Shown: positions 1 to 13,804, numbered from the stretch's first letter. The stretch is DNA of 64,000 bases from Rhizophagus irregularis (GCF_026210795.1 NC_089436.1:1-64000), one strand, 5' to 3'. Translations and numbers: made by a program. The notes: a model not told the origin generated them from the sequence alone.

Positions 1-274
1 TAACCCTAACCCTTAACCCCAACTCCAACCTTAACCTCCAACTCTTGCAACTTAACCTTTAATCCCTAACCCTAACCCTAACCCTAACCCTAACCCTAAC
101 CCTAACCCTAACCCTAACCTTAACCCTAACCCTAACTCCTAACTAACCCTAACCCTAACCCTAACCCTAACCCTAACCCTAACCCTAACCCTAACCCTAA
201 CCCTACCCTAACCCTAACCCTAACCCTAACCCTAACCCTAACCCTAACCCTAACCCTAACCCTAACCCTAACCC
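1..274. repeat. Telomeric repeat array (CCCTAA)n
   Basis: Nearly uninterrupted CCCTAA hexamers run from about position 66 to 274. This orientation is expected for the left end of a chromosome, with the G-rich TTAGGG strand running outward. The outermost 60 bases are irregular (CCCTTAA, CCCCAACT and similar variants). The array stops abruptly at CCCATTTCCG, where subtelomeric DNA begins. Any open frame here is only translated repeat. Confidence 0.97.
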
Positions 275-1719
275 ATTTCCGACATGATTTCTCACATCCC
301 TTTCTCAATAAAAGGACCAATTTGGCACGCTTCCAAAACTTACTGTATGAAAATTATATCAGCCTGGTTTTTTAATAATTCCATTTTTTGTATTTTCGGA
401 CTTGTTTATATAAAGTATTTCCACAGAAGTTTTTTATTACTCATCTGATGTTGTTAGGAAAATCTTGGAATACGCATTTGAAAATGGTACCAAAAGATAA
501 TCATTACTGCTGGATACTATCTGCAACTTGGTACATATAATTTACAGCACTTCTTGCAAGCCACATATTTTATTAAATGAAGACAAATTCCAAATTTCTT
601 TAATGCCATATATGGAAGGTTAGGAAAAATTGGAAAACAAATTTTTGCGTTTATACCCGTAAGCTAACATAACGAAAAAAAATTTTAAGAGAGAATCTGT
701 AAACGTATCGAGCTAACTCCGGATATTTCTTGATATTTCAAAATCCATATAACGGAAACATCCACGTAAAAATTATCATTCAATTCTTCTGGATCTGCAC
801 CAGAATAATTTTCGCTTCTATTTCTATTTCTGGAAAGCATTCGAAATTCACTTCGACAAAGTTTTCACTTTCAAGATTCGATCATTTGAATATCTCTAAA
901 GATTGTCTTCAAACTCGCTCATTATCATTTTCAGGCGTATCGTCACTATCATCATCAGAAAAATAATTCGTTTTACTACTTCTGGATTGGAAAATTTGTG
1001 ATATTCTGTTTCTTCTTTGAAACTACGCACAGCGTTCTTTTTTACCAAAACGAATAACTTTCTTCTTGCGATTCTTCTTGCGATTCTTCTTGTTAAGCGT
1101 TCCTTGTAGATCTTCAACATAGTTTATATTTGCAAAACTTTCCTTAATTAGCTGCGTTATCAAATCAGTAAGGTAGATATCTCCTCGGCAGTCGAATAAT
1201 TCGTATAATTTTGCCTAGCACTTCTAGCGATTTTATAGCTTCTGGGATCTTAATTCTCCTTACAACCCTGGACAATAACTAATGGTGCAAATTTTCAGTT
1301 TCGAGAGGAGATGAAGTATAGGGAGCTTTTCTGAACTCCGTAAACACTTTTAGATTTATTATAAGACATTTTGTCAATTCTCAATGGCGACGAACGCTTT
1401 ACTGTAAAGATATATTTTTTATTTCACTTGATTGATTAAATTAAAAGTTTATTTTGTTTATTGTAATAATATTATAGTTTAATTAAAGTTTATTTAACTA
1501 AATACATATATGATCAACTTATAATATCCTATTTAATTAAACTCTTTCTTCTTTCGAACATCTCTTAAACAAATCCTTCTCACGCTATTCAACAACAATG
1601 GATAAATTCAAGTAAAAGATTTTTTTTTTTGTTTTATATTTAATTATTCTAAAGCTATTCTCGAATAAGTTCTTCTTATCCTGCATAGAAACTCTTTACA
1701 AGCAAGAAAGGGTAGGATC
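275..1719. other. Subtelomeric DNA without a supported gene
   Basis: AT-rich sequence directly inside the telomere. Both strands around 730-1120 hold short open stretches. On the minus strand, one frame near 900-970 reads as an acidic Asp/Ser/Glu-rich segment, and a basic Arg/Lys segment lies in another frame. This suggests a decayed gene remnant, but no start, splice site or family could be assigned. Confidence 0.5.
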
Positions 1720-2470
1720 GAACCCTCACGCCTATTTTCATGAAGATATCTCACATTCTCATCGGAAAGATACTTTGCGTTAAGGAAATGACAAATACTT
1801 CGTTCGTAAAGATGACTCTGCTAAATAAATGAGCAGAGCTTCTGACCCTCAATTACTTTCTATCGCGAAGATACTGCATAAATGTAAATATAAGCTTTCG
1901 GACTCCATTATCTCATCGAAGATACTCTGTTAAATGGAAACAGTTGTCGACTCCATTATCTCGTCAAGATACTTGTTAAATGGAAACGAGAAGTCGGACC
2001 ATTATCTCATCGTGGGTAAGATACTTTTAAGAGTAATAGAATGACTATTATTCATCGCATAATTTGTTAAATGGAAAAAGAAGTCGGACTCATTATCTCG
2101 TCGCAAGATACTTTGTTATAATAGAAACAGAAGTCGACTCCATTATCTCCTGTCAAAGATACTTTGTTAAATAGAAATAGCCGGACTCCATTATCTCGGC
2201 ATTCTGGGTAAGATATTTTGTTAAATAAATAGAAGCCTGACTCCATTCTCCCTCGTGGTGCGCATCTTTTAGTACTCTCATCAAAAAGATATTTGTCATT
2301 GCGCAAGCAGAGAAATCAAAGTTTATACTCTTACCAAAAGCACGGTTCGACAGGTAAAAACGAGCCCAACTTCACACTCTCGTCGAGAAGATTTTTCCGT
2401 TAAATATAAATAGAAGTCGCTCCCCATACTCTCCATACTCATCACGCAAGATTCCTCATTAAATATAAGG
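1720..2470. repeat. Degenerate tandem repeat with core GACTCCATTATCTC
   Basis: A unit of roughly 60-90 bp containing GACTCCATTATCTC, then AAGATACT, then TTAAATGGAAA or TTAAATAGAAA, recurs about eight to ten times with many small indels. Copies near 1905-2170 are clearest, and those near 1740-1800 and 2330-2460 more diverged. No reading frame survives across copies. Confidence 0.65.
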
Positions 2471-5400
2471 CTTTGAAAGTAAAGTACAAAGTTAAGCGAA
2501 CAGAGAAGGATCGAAGCGTAAGAAAATAACAGATAAAAAAGAATAGTATCCCGATTACTAATAATTTTATATTAGAAATTACAGAATTACGCTCGGCTTT
2601 CATTATATTTAATAAGAGAGCATAGTAGAAGAAATTGCTAGCGACAAAGAGTTTCTTCATCAGATTGATAATCATCAAACAAGGATACAATATTCTTCGT
2701 CTCCCGATCCATCATCAGCTAGGCACACTAAAGTCCAAAATAATTTGGAATCTATGAATCATAAATACAAGAAGGCTTTCCGAGCTTAGTAATTGCTTAT
2801 ATTATATCTTTCTCGTTTTTCTTTTTCTCATTTTAGTTAGTGTAGAGCTTATATAGATTGCCGATTTATTAATTTATTATGTAAGATGAGGTTGCTCAAA
2901 TATCGAAGCGCTTGTATAATTCTTTTATTCATCGACTATACAAGATATCGGCTTCGATATAGAAAAGAACGTATCTCAAAATACTTTACCGGCTATAAAA
3001 AAAGCATTGGGAGACGTTTTAGAATAAGGATACCGAATTACCGACCAAAGAAAGTTTTACAAAATCTTCATCGACATCGAAGAGATGCATATACTGTTTC
3101 GTTAGATCCTCTAAAATCAAAAGCAAACAAGCAAAGCAACTGTGAATTAACAGTAGGTGAAAGATGTAAAGTATCCGTTTAACATTTTTTGCTGCTTATC
3201 AATTTATGTAACTTTATCCCGAAGATTTTGAAAATATCTTTGCGTAAGATAAGATATAATTGATGTTTTACATTTACTTGAGAAATTCAATGGACGATTA
3301 GATATGAATTTTATTTATTAATTTATACAAATTTATAAATTACATTCGCAATAATAATACTAATATTTTATTTATTTATTTTATTTTATTTATATTAAAA
3401 AAAGAAGGAGGAAAGGCGTCAAAGGATTGCAGTGATATGCAGGATAATACGGATCAATTAAGTTTATAGATCTACCACAACCTCCAAGGAATGGGACGAT
3501 TGGATCAATAACTCCGAACGGCGTTATTGGTAATCCAAACTACCATTCGGATGAAGTGTCCAATCGATTAAGAAAAAGGCCAGTATTACCATTCCAGCTA
3601 AAGCATTAAAGCACTTTCTTTTACTAATTTTTTTTCTTTATCTTTTTCATATAAGATAAGATGAGAAAGATAATAAGATTCTGTCCATCCCGAAAAGAAA
3701 GTTCAAATCACGTTCTCCACGTATAGCGATAAGTGGGGTTGCGATCCCAAGGGGTAATTAAATATGCGAAAGCATGCATGAAGGCATAATATTATTTTAA
3801 TCTAATATATAATATTAAATTTTTATTAGGTTACTCTCCTTCTCCCCGAGACGTGCTGATTTAAGTAGGAGAAACCATTCGTAACATAAAGATGACGAGA
3901 AAAAAGACGGTACAACGACCAAACGTATGTATGTAAAATAATCCAGTCTCACCCTCTCTTCAACGCTCCGAAATGGACTATTTCAACTTCTTACCACACT
4001 GAATAATATCATTTTATTCAATTTAATTTTATTGATTTATTTTATTTTACGCCGATTAATATAACACATATTTTTTCTAATAAATTACATTCTATTATTT
4101 GTAACAAAAAATTAGTACGAAACAATTAATAATATATTATTTATTATCGTGCATAATAATTATTTTTAATCAATATATATAATGAATAAATAACAAAAAT
4201 CAAATAAATATCTTAGTAGCTTCGTATAAATATTGGGTAAGCACCCGATTTATCAAAGTATTCGCAAACATATCAGTACTTCTACCGGGAAACCTGATAT
4301 TTCTTGTATACCTATTTCACGCCATAACCCGAAAGTTACATAATTAAACCCGATTTGCGCTAAGTACTCGGTCACAAATCAGGTGAGGATCGGGTCCATT
4401 CGAGCCAACATTTATTTTAATAGGGCTATTACAGGATACGTGAAATATACCTTCGATACCCTTCATTCGACCAGCGAGTGATATATATCGAAAATATGAA
4501 TGAATAAAAAATGTAGCAACTTTCCTGCTCAAAAAAGTAGGTGATAAACATCGAATGAACAAAAAAAAAGGGCGAGGTTATTCATGATATAATTTTGAAT
4601 TTTAGCTATTGTAATTATGATTGTAGTATTTAATTGGAAAATATACATGATCTCAATATCATTGTGTATTGTGGTAAAATGCAGGATCAGTTAAAAATAT
4701 CAGGAGATGGGAAAACTAAAATTATGATTTCAAGATCGAAAATTAAATTTAATTTATATAAATAATTTGTATTTCATTTAATAATAAAAGTGAATACTGA
4801 CACTTTTTTTATATAGAAGATTACTTCAAATCAGTTCCAAATCTTTTATTTTATTGCGTATTTACGATTCAATTTCATAAATTTTATTATACTTTTTTAG
4901 GCCATATAAGGAGTGAAGAAAAATATTAGAAGAAAGGAGTGAGAAGAAATTAATCATGTGAAGTATCATTTTATGTGATACAATGATATGCACCAAACTC
5001 AAAAAGTATAGCCATTATTAGCTACTATTATCGTTCGGCATTAAATTACGTAATGTTAAAGATATTATTGCATCCAAATAACCCAATCAAACCTTTTTAC
5101 TCATATGTGATTGATTACTAAATTTGTGAAAAGACAATGCAACTCCTTAACATATGATTTTTTGGTATATTATTGTACAATTTGAAGAAAGATAAAGACT
5201 CGAGCAGTCTATAGAATATTATGTAAAGCTACAAAATTCAAAAATATTTAGAGTTGGTAACGAATTTACATTTCAATAAAGTACTCATTAAATAGAAATT
5301 TATAAACTTAACTGCTAAAGGAAGAGAATTTTTAAACGATAAATGATGAAACATAGTACAGTTTGATGGTCGAGAATACTCTCAAAATAATTTTCATGAT

Positions 5401-5565
5401 AATTGTGAGGTTATAATTAAAATATTCCAATTGAAATAATACAGTGACGATCTGCTTATTTGCTTATTTAATGATTTAGCATATTTTATTATTTTAGTTG
5501 TAGTAAAGTAAATAGTATATAAAATTTTTTCCAAATAATGAAAGATACATCGTTCGGAAAATAAA
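2471..5565. other. AT-rich intergenic DNA, one short open frame at 2886-3182
   Basis: About 3 kb with no recognisable family. An ATG-initiated frame on the plus strand at 2886-3182 gives 98 residues rich in Arg and Lys. Its composition is odd and it has no domain, so it is recorded only as a possibility. The segment at 3420-3960 is less AT-rich than its flanks (for example around 3480-3560) and may be an old insertion, but no terminal repeats were found. Confidence 0.4.
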
Positions 5566-5645
5566 AAAATTGAATGTTGTACAGCAATATAATATTAAGC
5601 AAAAAATTGAATGTTGTACAGCAATATAATATTAAGCAAAATTAA
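5566..5645. repeat. Two-copy 40-bp direct repeat
   Basis: The block AAAAAATTGAATGTTGTACA, followed by GCAATATAATATTAAGC, occurs twice head to tail with essentially no difference. This indicates a recent local duplication. Confidence 0.85.
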
Positions 5646-5656
5646 TGTTACAGACA

Positions 5657-5953
5657 TCAATATAACAAAATAGTAATATGATTTGAAAGATTTACAATTT
5701 CATATGAAGGAAAAGGGAGCGTAAACGAGGCGAAATTATTCAATTTCAATGATTTACATAATATGAAGGTGAGCCTCGTAAACGGTAAGTGTGTAGGTGT
5801 GATGAGCTTGACGGGAGAGGCGTAGGTGATGATAACGAAGTGTGAACGGAGAGGTGATATAGGTGGAAGCATATTGGTCGAATCGTAGTGGGTGAGGATG
5901 ACGGGAGTTTTTTGTTTGGCTTGTTGTGTTGTCGATTTCGTGAGCAATATCAT
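5657..5953 (-). CDS. Short open frame, hypothetical
   Basis: A 98-residue frame starts with ATG at 5953. Its base composition is clearly more GC-rich than the flanking DNA, especially from 5760 to 5930, which is the main reason to list it. The translation is rich in Thr, Ser, Pro and Leu and shows no signal peptide, membrane segment or known motif. It could be a real small gene, a fragment of a larger one, or chance. Confidence 0.2.
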   Translation of the reverse strand: MILLTKSTTQQAKQKTPVILTHYDSTNMLPPISPLRSHFVIITYASPVKLITPTHLPFTRLTFILCKSLKLNNFASFTLPFPSYEIVNLSNHITILLY

Positions 5954-6419
5954 AAATTGTTTCTAAATAAATAATCAGATTAATTTATGAATTAAATAAA
6001 AAAAAATAAAATATTTACGTGTTTTCCAATATTTACGTCATTTTTCCCAAAAACGTTCACTGAATTCCTCGTAGTACTTCGTTCCTAGAGCACTTTTCCT
6101 TCCCTTTGGGCTTACCCTCGATATATAATTGCATTTTCTAATAAAATATAAAATTATATTAGTACTATTTAATAATGCTAAAAATAGTAGTTGAACCTGA
6201 AATAATGTTTATATACTTTATGCTCGCACTAAGCCGTTAAATTTTTCTTTTTACATTGCTCCCAGTATACTGCGTGTTCGAACAAGGTTTATTTTGCTTG
6301 CTAGCCCTTTCCAAAAATTATGCTTCATATTACCACTAAGCTTCGTGTAAAAATTATCGTTTTCATTTTTTCTTTCATTAATTAAAACTCGCAATTGTCT
6401 ATCAGTCCACACGTTATTA

Positions 6420-6860
6420 AAGAATTAATGAAATATTAATGAAAACGAAAGAGAAAGAATTTTGTAAAAGGAGTGGGAAATAAAAATCCAAAAAAAAAAA
6501 TCTGCGTAAAAAAAAATCTGTAAAAAAAAAATCTGCGTAAAAAAAAAATCCGCGTAAAAAAAAAATCTCGCGTAAAAAAAAATCCATGTAAAAAAAAAAA
6601 TCTGTGTAAAAAAAAATCTGTGTAAAAAATAAAATCAAATTATTACGCCTACAATCTATGAACACAAGAATTAATGAAATATTAATGAAGACGAAAAGAA
6701 TTAATGAAACGAAGAATTATATTAACGAAAACGAAAGAATTAGACGAAACTAAAGAATTTTGTAAAAAGGAATGCGAAAATAAAAAAATCCGTGTAAAAA
6801 AAAATCCTTGTAAAAAAATAAAATCAAATTATTACGCCTACAATCTATGTAAACACAATA
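6420..6860. repeat. Poly(A)-rich microsatellite inside a duplicated segment
   Basis: The sequence AATTAATGAAATATTAATGA with an AAACGAAAG tail occurs at about 6423 and again at about 6670. Between the copies (6480-6640) is a microsatellite of about 20 bp units, AAAAAAAAATCTGCGTA and variants, about eight copies long. The second copy carries a shorter version of the same microsatellite. Open frames across it are translated low-complexity sequence. Confidence 0.75.
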
Positions 6861-7841
6861 AGAAATTGCAAGATGTAATAATATTAAACAAATTTGTTAA
6901 ACAAATTGATAAGCCATGGTATGCCGCGGGAAGCCATGCATACAGTTTGGCATTGCCTTTACAGAATTAAAACATTTACCGTAGCCATGGTCAATTTGAG
7001 GACTTACTACGGAATAATAAAGATGTTTTTATGCTAATGCAATTATCCTCTCTATGGTGCGATTTAGAGGTTCAATCGGGGAAGTTTTACCACAACATTT
7101 ATTTTATTTTGACAATGGCTTAAAATTAACGAAAATTAATTAACGAAAATTGATTTAATTGGTCTGCTAATAACAATCATTGCTTTAAGCGAACGAATTC
7201 CCGCTTCGTTAGTTTTTGATGTTTCAAAAATATAATCGTAAATTAAATCATACTTTATCTATTATTTTATTAAATCGTAAACTTTAATACTCTACTACTA
7301 AATTAACTAAATTATTGTTTTACGAGCATTTTCTATTTTATTAAGTATAATTTTCAACCACTATTTTTTATAATCCTGCATATGAATTTACAGGTCAAAA
7401 ACTTCGCAATTCAATTAGTTTAATTTTCGAGTTTTTTGACGCATTCGCGTATTTAAGCAAGTATGAAATAAATTTTTTTTATACTAATTGAATTTTAACG
7501 TATTGATTAACGATAAAAAAAAGCATGTACTACTTGATTTCGTATACGATTGCGTTCCAAAACTCGACGATTGCGTTACTTTTAAAACTCCAATGTGCTA
7601 CTTGATTTTGTATACGATTGCGGTTTCCAAAACTTGATTTAATGTTACTTTCAAAACTCCAATCAGAAACTATAGCAAATCGGTAATAATTTTAACCAAA
7701 TTGACCTTGAGTTTTTTGGTTTTTTTGTCGATACGCTAATAATATAAAAGGTATTAAGGTATTTAATAAATAATTTTTATAAAGATTTATTGAATTTTAT
7801 AAAAATTCTAAATTAAGTTAAGGATTTAAATTGTCATAAAG
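6861..7841. other. Intergenic DNA with a small internal duplication
   Basis: No gene recognised. The phrase TACTACTTGATTTCGTATAC with its GATTGCG tail near 7528 recurs in altered form near 7592, followed in both cases by AAAACTCCAAT. This is an old direct duplication of about 65 bp. Confidence 0.5.
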
Positions 7842-10800
7842 ATGAGAAGACGATATAGTCACAATAAACCAATAGAGCCAATTCGAATTCGAAATCGGTT
7901 TTCTTATAGCAAACCTAATGAGACAACAGATTCTGACGAGAGAGTTGCAATTCGTTCGCCTGTACGTTCACCTGATAATGATAACGATGACATGGACTTT
8001 CAGTATGATCATAAAGATAATTTAAGTTTTCAAGACATTAATGATGACGATAATGCATATGGATCAATTAATCCTCAAGACTACAATGATGAGATGATAT
8101 TTTCGCAAGATAATGTCAATTCATCTGATACTGAAGAGGAAGAAGAAAGTGATAACGAATACAATTATGAAGAGGAGGAAGAGGAGGAAGATAATAATGA
8201 AAACAATGACGAAGTGGATGGCGGGCGGTAACAAATCGGACGATAATAATAATCAAGCTGGAAGAGGAACGTAATAACGAATGAACGTATAATCCGTAAT
8301 TAACGATGAAGAGGAACGTAATAATGATGAAGAGGAACGTAATAATGAAGAGGAAGAAATAGATCAAATCGTTGAAGCCGTTAGATGAAGACAAGATACC
8401 GTTCTGCAATGGCGAGGCACCGTACTTTAATAATTATACAACTACGGCATTATTTTGCTGGCTTCAGAAGCATAATGTTTTCTACGAAAGCATATGAAGA
8501 TCTTGTCGATATCATTCACAATTCTCAATTTGAACCTACCTACGTGGTAAAAAATATCTGAAGATTCCAATCATGGCGAAAACGTCTTCCTCTCCTACCA
8601 ATAATAACAAAGTCTATTAAAATTTCACCAAAAAAAACTCCATCAACCTCACGGTGATCAAAACTTTCGTATCAACTCTCAATCAGTGAAATTATATGGC
8701 GTGTTCTTAATAATCCGATGCTAATGAAGCATATGTATTTTGGACCCGGCATTAATTCTGAAGAAAAATCAGAATTTTGGCATGGAAATTTATGGGGAAA
8801 TCCCCACTTTTTGGACAACACGAAATATTAATATCAGAAGGTTATAAAATAATACACTTTGATACAATTATAATTTATTATCATGATAATATTTATTAAA
8901 GTTATTTTTAATAAATAGTAGTATTGTACCGATCTGGTGATTTTGTTTACTATCAGTTTGATGATAATGGTCAAAACTTGGAAGATTAAGATCAATTTTA
9001 AAAAATGATGATGGATATTATCAGTTACGAATTCAAAAAATTTTGGAATATAGAGATTTACCCGGAAATTTAAAAGGGTTACCAAGACAACGTCATTCTA
9101 TTACCGGTGAAGTATGGTTACAAGACCAACCATTTTTAATTATAATGACCTTCTCAAATTTTAGAAAAAGTAACTATATTGATGATGTTTCAACATCAAA
9201 ATATTCCTGATGGTTCATTGCGGATTAGTGAAATAATTTATAAATGTAATGACCGTTGGCACGTTCGTAATGTAAAGCTTTCATACCTACATCCATCTGA
9301 TTACATTTCTATCAGAAATCCACCATCATCATCTATGCCAATCTATGTGTTCGTTTTTAGATCTTTATTATGATGATTTTGGTACATTTAGAAATGTATA
9401 CCATTCTCTAGGTGGTGTTTATGTACAGTTTGGAAATATGCCAGCACATCAAAGAAAGCTAATAAAGAACCATTTTGTTATTGGGTTTATCCCATTTGGA
9501 GGAAAATTTGACGAATTTATGATACCATTCATTTCAGAAATGAAGGAATTAGAGAAAGGAAAGGTGATGACTGTCCAAGGACAAGATGCATGGATAATTG
9601 CTGGTTTAGGCGTTGTTACGGCAGATTTACCTCAAGGTAACGATTTGACAGGAGTATTAAGATATTTTTTCAATTTAGTTAATAATATAATAATATAATT
9701 TTATGACAACTATTAAAATTGTTTAAAAAATAAATTTAGACATAATGCAAATAAGGGTTGTCGTACTTGTAAAACTACTAAAGAATCATTGAGTGCTCAC
9801 AATCAGGATATCGTAACAACATTACGTTATCATCATATTACAGACGAAGAAATCTTAAAAATTTCTGCGAGACTATAATGTCAAGAAGAGATCAACTTTG
9901 TACGGAATATGGTTTACGATCATTACCTAAGTATTTTAGATAAATTAAAAAGGGAAAGACATTTACAGACGCCGCAGGATGTTTATCATGCGACTGCAGG
10001 AAAGATTGGGCGGCTACTAAAATTAACTTGTGAATTATTTTCACGAGAAGGAGAAGATAATTTTATCGAAATTTGGAAAAATTTTGAAATCCCAAAAAGA
10101 TGGTCTCGCTTACCAAATCCGATTACTCACTACAATAGTTTTATGATGTCGAATTTACTTAGATTAGCTATGATTATGCCATTTTTGTTAAACCAGTTTT
10201 TAAAAGAATCAAGTATCAAACGTAATGAAACAGCCATGATTCAACAAAGAATTGATGCATTTCGAGTTAGTTCAGTTCCAAAAATTTATTATATCTTGTT
10301 GGATACATGTTGCAAAAACTATGAAAGCGGTTTTTAACAAGAAATTTACATCAGATAGCTATGAGGAATTGCAACAATGTCTTGAAGAAGAGTTTTCAAT
10401 CCTTCCAAAGGTATAGTTACAAATTTGATATTGAAATATGGAATAATTTCAAATAATTAACAATATTTTACTTTTTATAGGTTTTTGTAAATTTTGTTAA
10501 TTTACCAAATATACACGTTAATATGCATCTTTTGATGCACGCTAAAACCTTTCGGAACACTTATTAATACCTAAGTTGGTATAAAAGAAATGGTCCATCG
10601 TATTTTTAAGGGGATGGTACCAAAGACTAATTGCAAAAACATAGATTTGGATTTATTAAAGCGTTACAATACTTTATTTGCAATTCGACATTTAGCAGAT
10701 GGTGGTATTGATCCAAGATTTAATAGATCTTGTACTGGATTTACAAATTCAAATTTTGGACAATTATTTTTAAATTGGTATTAAGCATGTAAGATAAATA

Positions 10801-11481
10801 TTCAACTGAAGCTGAACAAGCTTCAAGACGATTTACATGATACAAAAAGTAAGTATTTTATTGCATATAATAGTACATGTTTGATATTTATATTTACTAA
10901 TCTTTTAATTTAGTTATATCTCCAGTAAACTTTATTTCCAATATTTCATTAAAAAAAAGAATGCCAAAGCAAGAACGTGATAAACTTCTTTTAACTTTAC
11001 ATAATTTTAAAACTGAATTGTTTTTATCTTATGTGGATATGAAGTTTGAGGCGGCACTTATAAACTCTTCAATTAGTTGGTACAAATTTGCATCATATAT
11101 GATTGAAGAAGAAAATGGTATCCTTTCAAAAGTTCACCTACATCTCGATGATTTTATCACAATTTATGAAGAAGATCATGAAGAATCTTATGCAATAATC
11201 AAAGGTATCTTTCAACATGCGGTAACAATAACAAATATTATGCATTTATTGTTGTAGATTGGTTTATTACTATGGTTGAACATTCAGTATTAAAATGCTC
11301 ACTTTACCGCTCCAAGCAAACAGGAGATAAATGGAGACGTATTTTTCCAATTACTGTAATAGATAATGTTCAAAAAGTACATTTTATTCATAATTGTAAT
11401 TCAGAAAGGTGCCAACTACCAAATCATGATACTACAAATAGAATTTGGATAAAAAATAATTTTTATTTTACAGCCATATAA
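7842..11481 (+). pseudogene. Decayed DDE transposase, CMC/Tnp2-like
   Basis: Successive plus-strand fragments in changing frames line up as one large transposase. It starts with an acidic N-terminus (7842-8231, long Glu/Asp runs). Next come the phrases NGEAPYFNNYTT and FGPGIN in broken frames (8400-8790). A core with YYDDFGTFRNVYHSLGGVY, NHFVIGFIPFGG and GLGVVTADLPQGNDL follows at about 9365-9660, then CRTC-type cysteines near 9760. A helical region lies at 9909-10337, and a C-terminus ending in NRIWIKNNFYFTAI at 11481. Introns with good GT..AG ends are visible near 10410-10481 and 10849-10914. Frameshifts and stops between blocks make it a relic. The family reading rests on the order of blocks (presumed first Asp, conserved PF/GG and AGLG motifs, later helical region). 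CMC/Tnp2 is the best guess, but a related DDE superfamily is possible. Confidence 0.6.
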
Positions 11482-12065
11482 TTATATTAATTATATAAAT
11501 ATAATAAAATAATTATTTTAATTTGTATCGTATAAAATTTTAACCAATAAAATCATATGCATGATGTAATAATAAATTAAAATTAACCAATTAAAATCAC
11601 TTTAATTACATGCATGTGATATCATGCATGTGATATCTAAAAATAGCTAAAATTCGCGTTTATTAATGAGATTTTTTTTTGTTTTTTTTCAAAAATACGC
11701 TTTTCTCTTGTCTTTTATATTAATACTTTACGGTATTTTAGTTCGTCTCTTCTTTTTTCTTTTTAAAGTATACTTTAATTATCTTTTTACAATATTAACA
11801 ATACTTTGGGACACTTTAGTTTATATATTCAACATAGTAAGACACCCACATACGAAAAGCAAGAATAAAAGCAAGAATAAAGAAAAGAAAATGTACCCGC
11901 CACTCACATACGAAAGAAAAGAATAAAAGAAAGGAAAAATGTACCCACCTACCCACATACAAAAGAGAAAAAAGCCGTTTTTTAAATAAATAGTGGAGCT
12001 GTTAAGCAAGGTATGAAAATAGGATATACGCATATTTTTCATATTTTTTTTACAATATGTTGTGG
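11482..12065. other. AT-rich flank of the decayed transposase
   Basis: No gene. It holds a palindromic ATGCATGTGATATCATGCAT stretch near 11609-11630 and a purine-rich simple repeat of AAGAATAAAAG type at 11850-11950, which is repeated in longer form near 12650. No terminal inverted repeat matching the 7.8 kb side of the transposase was found. Confidence 0.5.
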
Positions 12066-12252
12066 TTTGAGTATTTTTTTGTTAGACTGTGGTATAAATG
12101 TGAATATATTTTTCAACGGCCATGTATCTATTGCTTGTTAAATATATTTGCAATTTCTTTGTTAGACTGTGGTATTACAATATGAAGTGCGAATATATTT
12201 TTCAACGGCCATGTATCTATTGCTTGTTAAATATATTTGCAATTTCTTTTGT
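12066..12252. repeat. Two-copy tandem duplication of about 95 bp
   Basis: The segment from TTGTTAGACTGTGGTAT through TTTTTCAACGGCCATGTATC to ATATTTGCAATTTCTTT occurs twice in direct orientation, with a short insertion in the second copy. It is non-coding. Confidence 0.85.
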
Positions 12253-12593
12253 AATATTTGCTTTAGCCTGGAAGAAAATGTTGTAAAATAGGGCTGGATA
12301 TTTATGGCATTTTCCGCCTTCCAATTACTTTGTCCGGGGGTAGCCTGACAATTTGTCGTTGTCCATCAGTCGTAGCAACCAGCATTTTTTTACAATATTA
12401 TGATTTTAAGAAACAAAACACTTTCAAAAAAATTTAAAGAAAGAACTAACTTAAAAATATTATCATTTTTATTATTCTTTACAAAATCCCGGAATTACCT
12501 GCTCTAACTATTATCCCAAGGTTATGTATTAAATTTTAAATATATTTTACAAAGAGTACATTTTATTAATCATGATTGTTTTTTTTATTTTTT

Positions 12594-12790
12594 ATATATA
12601 TATATATATATATTTTAAAATTGAAAATAACGTATCCATCCACTCACATACGAGAAGAAAAGAATAAAAAAGAGAAGAAAAGAATAAAAAAGAAAAGAAA
12701 AGAATAAAAAAGAGAAGAAAAGAATAAAAAAGAGAAGAAAAGAATAAAAAAGAGAAGAAAAGAATAAAAAAAAAAGGAAGAAAAGAAACG
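12594..12790. repeat. TA microsatellite and AAAAGAATAAAAAAGAGAAG minisatellite
   Basis: A (TA)n run of about 20 bp at 12594-12613 is followed by about six copies of a 20-bp purine unit, AAAAGAATAAAAAAGAGAAG, to 12790. The minus-strand open frames of Phe/Leu/Ser across it are translated repeat, not genes. Confidence 0.9.
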
Positions 12791-12879
12791 TACTCCACTC
12801 ACCCATAATAATCCACTAATAAAAAATTATTATTATTAATGTATAATAAATAATAAACATATATTACAATAAAAATATT

Positions 12880-13520
12880 TTTGTGATGTTAATTCGGTGT
12901 TAATATAATATCATTACGATGTAGTTACGATATTAAATAAATGTAAAACATTTTTTGTAATATTAATTCGATATTAATATGATATTATTATGATGTAGTT
13001 ACGATATCAAATAAAATTGTAATATTAATTCAATGTTAATACGACATCACTACGATGTGGCTACGATATCAAATAGATGTAAAATATTTTTAATATTTTT
13101 GCAATATTAATTCGATGTTAATATGATATCACTACGACATCACTACGATGTGGTTACGATATCAAATAGATAAAATATTTTTGAATATTAATTCGATGTT
13201 AATATGATATCAATACGATGTGATTACGATATCAAATAAAATGTCAAATATTTTGTAATATTAATTCAATGTTAATATGACATCACTACGATGTGGTTAC
13301 GATATCAAATAGATGTAAAATATTTTTGCAATATTAATTCAATGTTAATATGATATCACTACGATGTGGTTACGATATCAAATAAAATGTCAAATATTTT
13401 GTAATATTAATTCAATGTTAATACGACATGGTTACGATATCAAATAAATGTCAAATATTTTTGTAATATTAATTCAATGTTAATACGACATCACTACGAT
13501 GTGATTACGTGATAATATTT
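12880..13520. repeat. Imperfect tandem repeat, 60-80 bp unit
   Basis: About nine copies of a unit containing AATATTAATTCAATGTTAAT, then ACGACATCACTACGATGTGG, then TTACGATATCAAATA. Copies differ by short deletions and by duplication of the CATCACTACGA piece. No coding potential. Confidence 0.85.
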
Positions 13521-13804
13521 ACATCGCATAATGATCGCTGCGATATCGCAGAGATATCGAACTAATCAATGTCGAATAAATATAGTTACGACTAACTTAA
13601 CGACGTCGAATCTATTTTTTATCAAAATATCGTAATGATATCGTAATGATATCATTGCAATATCTAATCAATATCGATTGTAAACTCCAAGTTTCAGCAA
13701 AGTATATAAAATAATAAAAATATAACAAATAAAGATTAATCTATAATTAATTCATTAATTGTATTTAATAAAAGCAAATAAGTACAATTTATTATATAAA
13801 TTTT

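Noticed and set aside
132-320. Open frame of alternating Val-Arg and Gly-Leu at the telomere
   Set aside because: It is translated CCCTAA repeat.
8834-9085. Minus-strand frame opposite the decayed transposase
   Set aside because: AT-rich shadow; plus-strand fragments on both sides belong to one transposase.
12592-12806. Phe/Leu-rich minus-strand frames that look like membrane proteins
   Set aside because: They translate a 20-bp purine minisatellite and shift with its unit length.
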